From Oligoflexia bacterium (GTDB lineage Bacteria > Myxococcota_A > UBA796 > UBA2385), in NCBI GenBank assembly GCA_013152105.1, contig JAADHA010000374.1, positions 1 to 7,687 on the forward strand: a DNA stretch of 7,687 nt, read 5' to 3'. A model generated the notes under the pieces. It saw only the letters and a program-made list of their open reading frames with translations, did not search any database and was not told the origin of the DNA. The stretch's first letter is position 1. The number at the start of each line of letters is the position of its first letter. Positions 6,660 to 7,687 of the stretch are shown here, piece by piece. The position numbers and the translations under genes are program-made.

Positions 6660-7517
6660 TCATCCCCCCAGGCGGTCGAAGCAGGGGTCGAGCATGGCGT
6701 GCAGCCCATCGGGGTTGTCGACATGGACCCAGTGCCCGCTATCGGCCAGCACTCGCAGTGCAAGGGTGTCGTCTTCGGGTAGCGCCGCGAAGCGTCCCAG
6801 CTCGCGCTTGGTCCAGCGCTCGCTACGAGCCGCCCGCACCACGTCGAAGTCCACAGACGGATGGGGCTGCTCCAGCACGGACCACAGATCGGTCCGAAAG
6901 TAGTCGTCGATCATCTCGCGGACACCAGCAAGATCGAAGCGCCAGCGGTAGCCGTCCTCGGCGCGGCGCAGGTTGGTGCTCATCCAGCGGCTCAGGGCGA
7001 GGGAGAAGCCCGCGTCGGCCAGGATGTCGACGATCTCCTGGCGTCGGGCCAGCGGCTGAGGGATCCGGCCGAGGGCGTCGATCACCACCGAGACATCCGC
7101 GTCCTGCTGTTCAGCCGGAGTCCACGATCCGGGCGAGGCGTCCAGCACCCAGACGTGTCGCAGGCCGCCGACGCCGGTCGCGCCCAGCCGAATGGCCTGG
7201 CCGGCGAAGTCCAGGGCGACCTTGCCCCCGAAGGAGTGACCGAGGAGGATGGTCGGTAGCCCGCCCAGCTCGGCCGACAGCTCGAACAGGTCCTCGGCGC
7301 AGGCGTTCAAGCTGTGAGGCGGAAGCGCGCCGGTCGACGCACCGTGGTTGCGGAGGTCGACCAGCACGGCCCGCCAGCCAGGGTGGCGCCGAACCAGCCG
7401 GCGAGCGAAGCTGTGCCAGTTGTTGCCACTGCCGAGGATCCCGTGCAGGAACCAGGCCGTGTGCTCGGCGCTGGCCGTCTCGCTCGCTGCGCCGACGACC
7501 CGATAGGCCAGCTTCAC
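6660..7517 (-). CDS. Alpha/beta hydrolase, YbfF/ABHD11-like esterase
   Basis: Predicted soluble serine esterase of 285 residues; natural substrate unknown. Numbered from GTG at 7517: HGILGSGNNW at 25-34 is the oxyanion-hole loop, DLRNHGAS at 54-61 and GHSFGGK at 93-99 match the YbfF/ABHD11 branch. Ser95 is the nucleophile and His262 (DSGHWVH) the catalytic histidine. Asp126, after the next strand (VLDASP), is the likely acid by analogy with that branch. I chose GTG 7517 over GTG 7541 for three reasons: homologues begin MKL-like, an AAGGCGAGG ribosome site sits just upstream, and dusA ends there with a GTGA overlap. The hydrolase is thus the second gene of a dusA operon and should be translationally coupled. 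It converges with the cyclase gene, with 14 bp between stop codons and no visible shared terminator. The fold is certain; the exact function is not. Confidence 0.93.
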   Translation of the reverse strand: MKLAYRVVGAASETASAEHTAWFLHGILGSGNNWHSFARRLVRRHPGWRAVLVDLRNHGASTGALPPHSLNACAEDLFELSAELGGLPTILLGHSFGGKVALDFAGQAIRLGATGVGGLRHVWVLDASPGSWTPAEQQDADVSVVIDALGRIPQPLARRQEIVDILADAGFSLALSRWMSTNLRRAEDGYRWRFDLAGVREMIDDYFRTDLWSVLEQPHPSVDFDVVRAARSERWTKRELGRFAALPEDDTLALRVLADSGHWVHVDNPDGLHAMLDPCFDRLGG

Positions 7518-7687
7518 GGCCTCGCCTTGTCTGCGGCCCACGCCTTGGCCCGCTCGGCGACCTGCTCAGCGGCCCGGTCCATGGTCGACAGCGCGTCCGT
7601 GATGACCGTGGCCTTTGCACCCTTCTCGAAGGCGTGGGTCGAGATGTGGCGCCTCCAGGCGCGAGCGCCGGGCTGGCCGGAGAAGAT
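7514..7687 (-). CDS. dusA: tRNA-dihydrouridine(20/20a) synthase DusA, C-terminal end only
   Basis: Only the last 57 residues are in the window; the gene continues past the right edge. DusA is a flavin enzyme that reduces uridine in the tRNA D-loop. The segment begins IFSGQPGARAWRRHIS and continues with EKGAKATVITDAL; this matches the C-terminal signature of DusA, where the E. coli protein has a GARAWRRYLSENAHKAGAD-type ending. The final 20 or so residues are Ala/Lys-rich and specific to this lineage. The active-site and FMN parts are not visible. The stop TGA at 7514-7516 overlaps the hydrolase GTG start in GTGA. The reading frame is too short to stand out in a simple ORF list but is strongly supported by the motif. 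Confidence 0.82.
   Translation of the reverse strand: MFSGQPGARAWRRHISTHAFEKGAKATVITDALSTMDRAAEQVAERAKAWAADKARP
7520..7528 (-). promoter_or_regulatory. Ribosome site for the hydrolase, inside the end of dusA
   Basis: On the - strand AAGGCGAGG precedes GTG 7517; AAGG ends 7 nt before the start codon. It lies within dusA coding sequence, consistent with coupled translation across the GTGA overlap. Confidence 0.55.

Noticed and set aside
5158..6663. 501-codon open frame on the - strand opposite the diguanylate cyclase
   Set aside because: The + strand encodes an intact GGDEF protein; the antisense product is Arg/Gln/His/Ala-rich without motifs.
7111..7620. 169-codon - strand frame overlapping the hydrolase start
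   Set aside because: Out of frame with both the hydrolase and the dusA end; Arg/Gly/Pro-rich with no motif.

Overview
The window is GC-rich throughout (about two-thirds G+C by eye). It is densely coded, with strong third-position GC bias that leaves long meaningless antisense frames open. The gene mix is a tripartite FHA-ABC transporter, a membrane-anchored TPR-like protein of unknown function, a six-helix diguanylate cyclase, and ordinary housekeeping genes. Together with DNA style this suggests a large-genome, free-living bacterium of the Myxococcota/deltaproteobacterial type. That placement is an inference from style and gene content, not from a marker gene. I see no rRNA, tRNA, CRISPR array, insertion sequence, phage gene or attachment site.

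Layout. Four genes lie on the + strand. (1) The 3' part of a large ABC transporter (to 2450), open at the left edge: helical, possibly TerB-like N-terminal region, FHA domain, ABCG-type ATPase, six-helix ABC-2 permease. (2) A UPF0047/YjbQ protein (2636-3046). (3) A 719-residue single-pass membrane protein of unknown function with TPR-like repeats and a beta-rich C-terminal half (3108-5267). (4) A membrane diguanylate cyclase (5326-6645). Converging on these from the right, on the - strand, are the last 57 residues of the tRNA-dihydrouridine synthase DusA (7514 to the edge) and a YbfF/ABHD11-type alpha/beta hydrolase (6660-7517). The two overlap by four bases (GTGA), so they form a translationally coupled pair.

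The gaps are short: 185 bp (2451-2635), 61 bp (3047-3107), 58 bp (5268-5325) and 14 bp (6646-6659). The 185-bp gap holds a five-unit CCAGRG hexamer tract and a compact 7-bp-stem hairpin. A second imperfect hairpin spans the yjbQ stop codon. A sigma70-like promoter candidate overlaps the stop codon of the TPR-like gene, ahead of the cyclase. The three genes 1-3 could be co-transcribed, but nothing shows that they share a function.

The points most worth a second look are: the transporter's FHA domain, which keeps the fold signature but has lost two of its usual phosphothreonine contacts; the uncharacterised TPR-like protein; and the hexamer tracts, which occur in opposite orientation in the 185-bp gap and inside the next-but-one gene. 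I did not find convincing evidence of a complete undescribed system.
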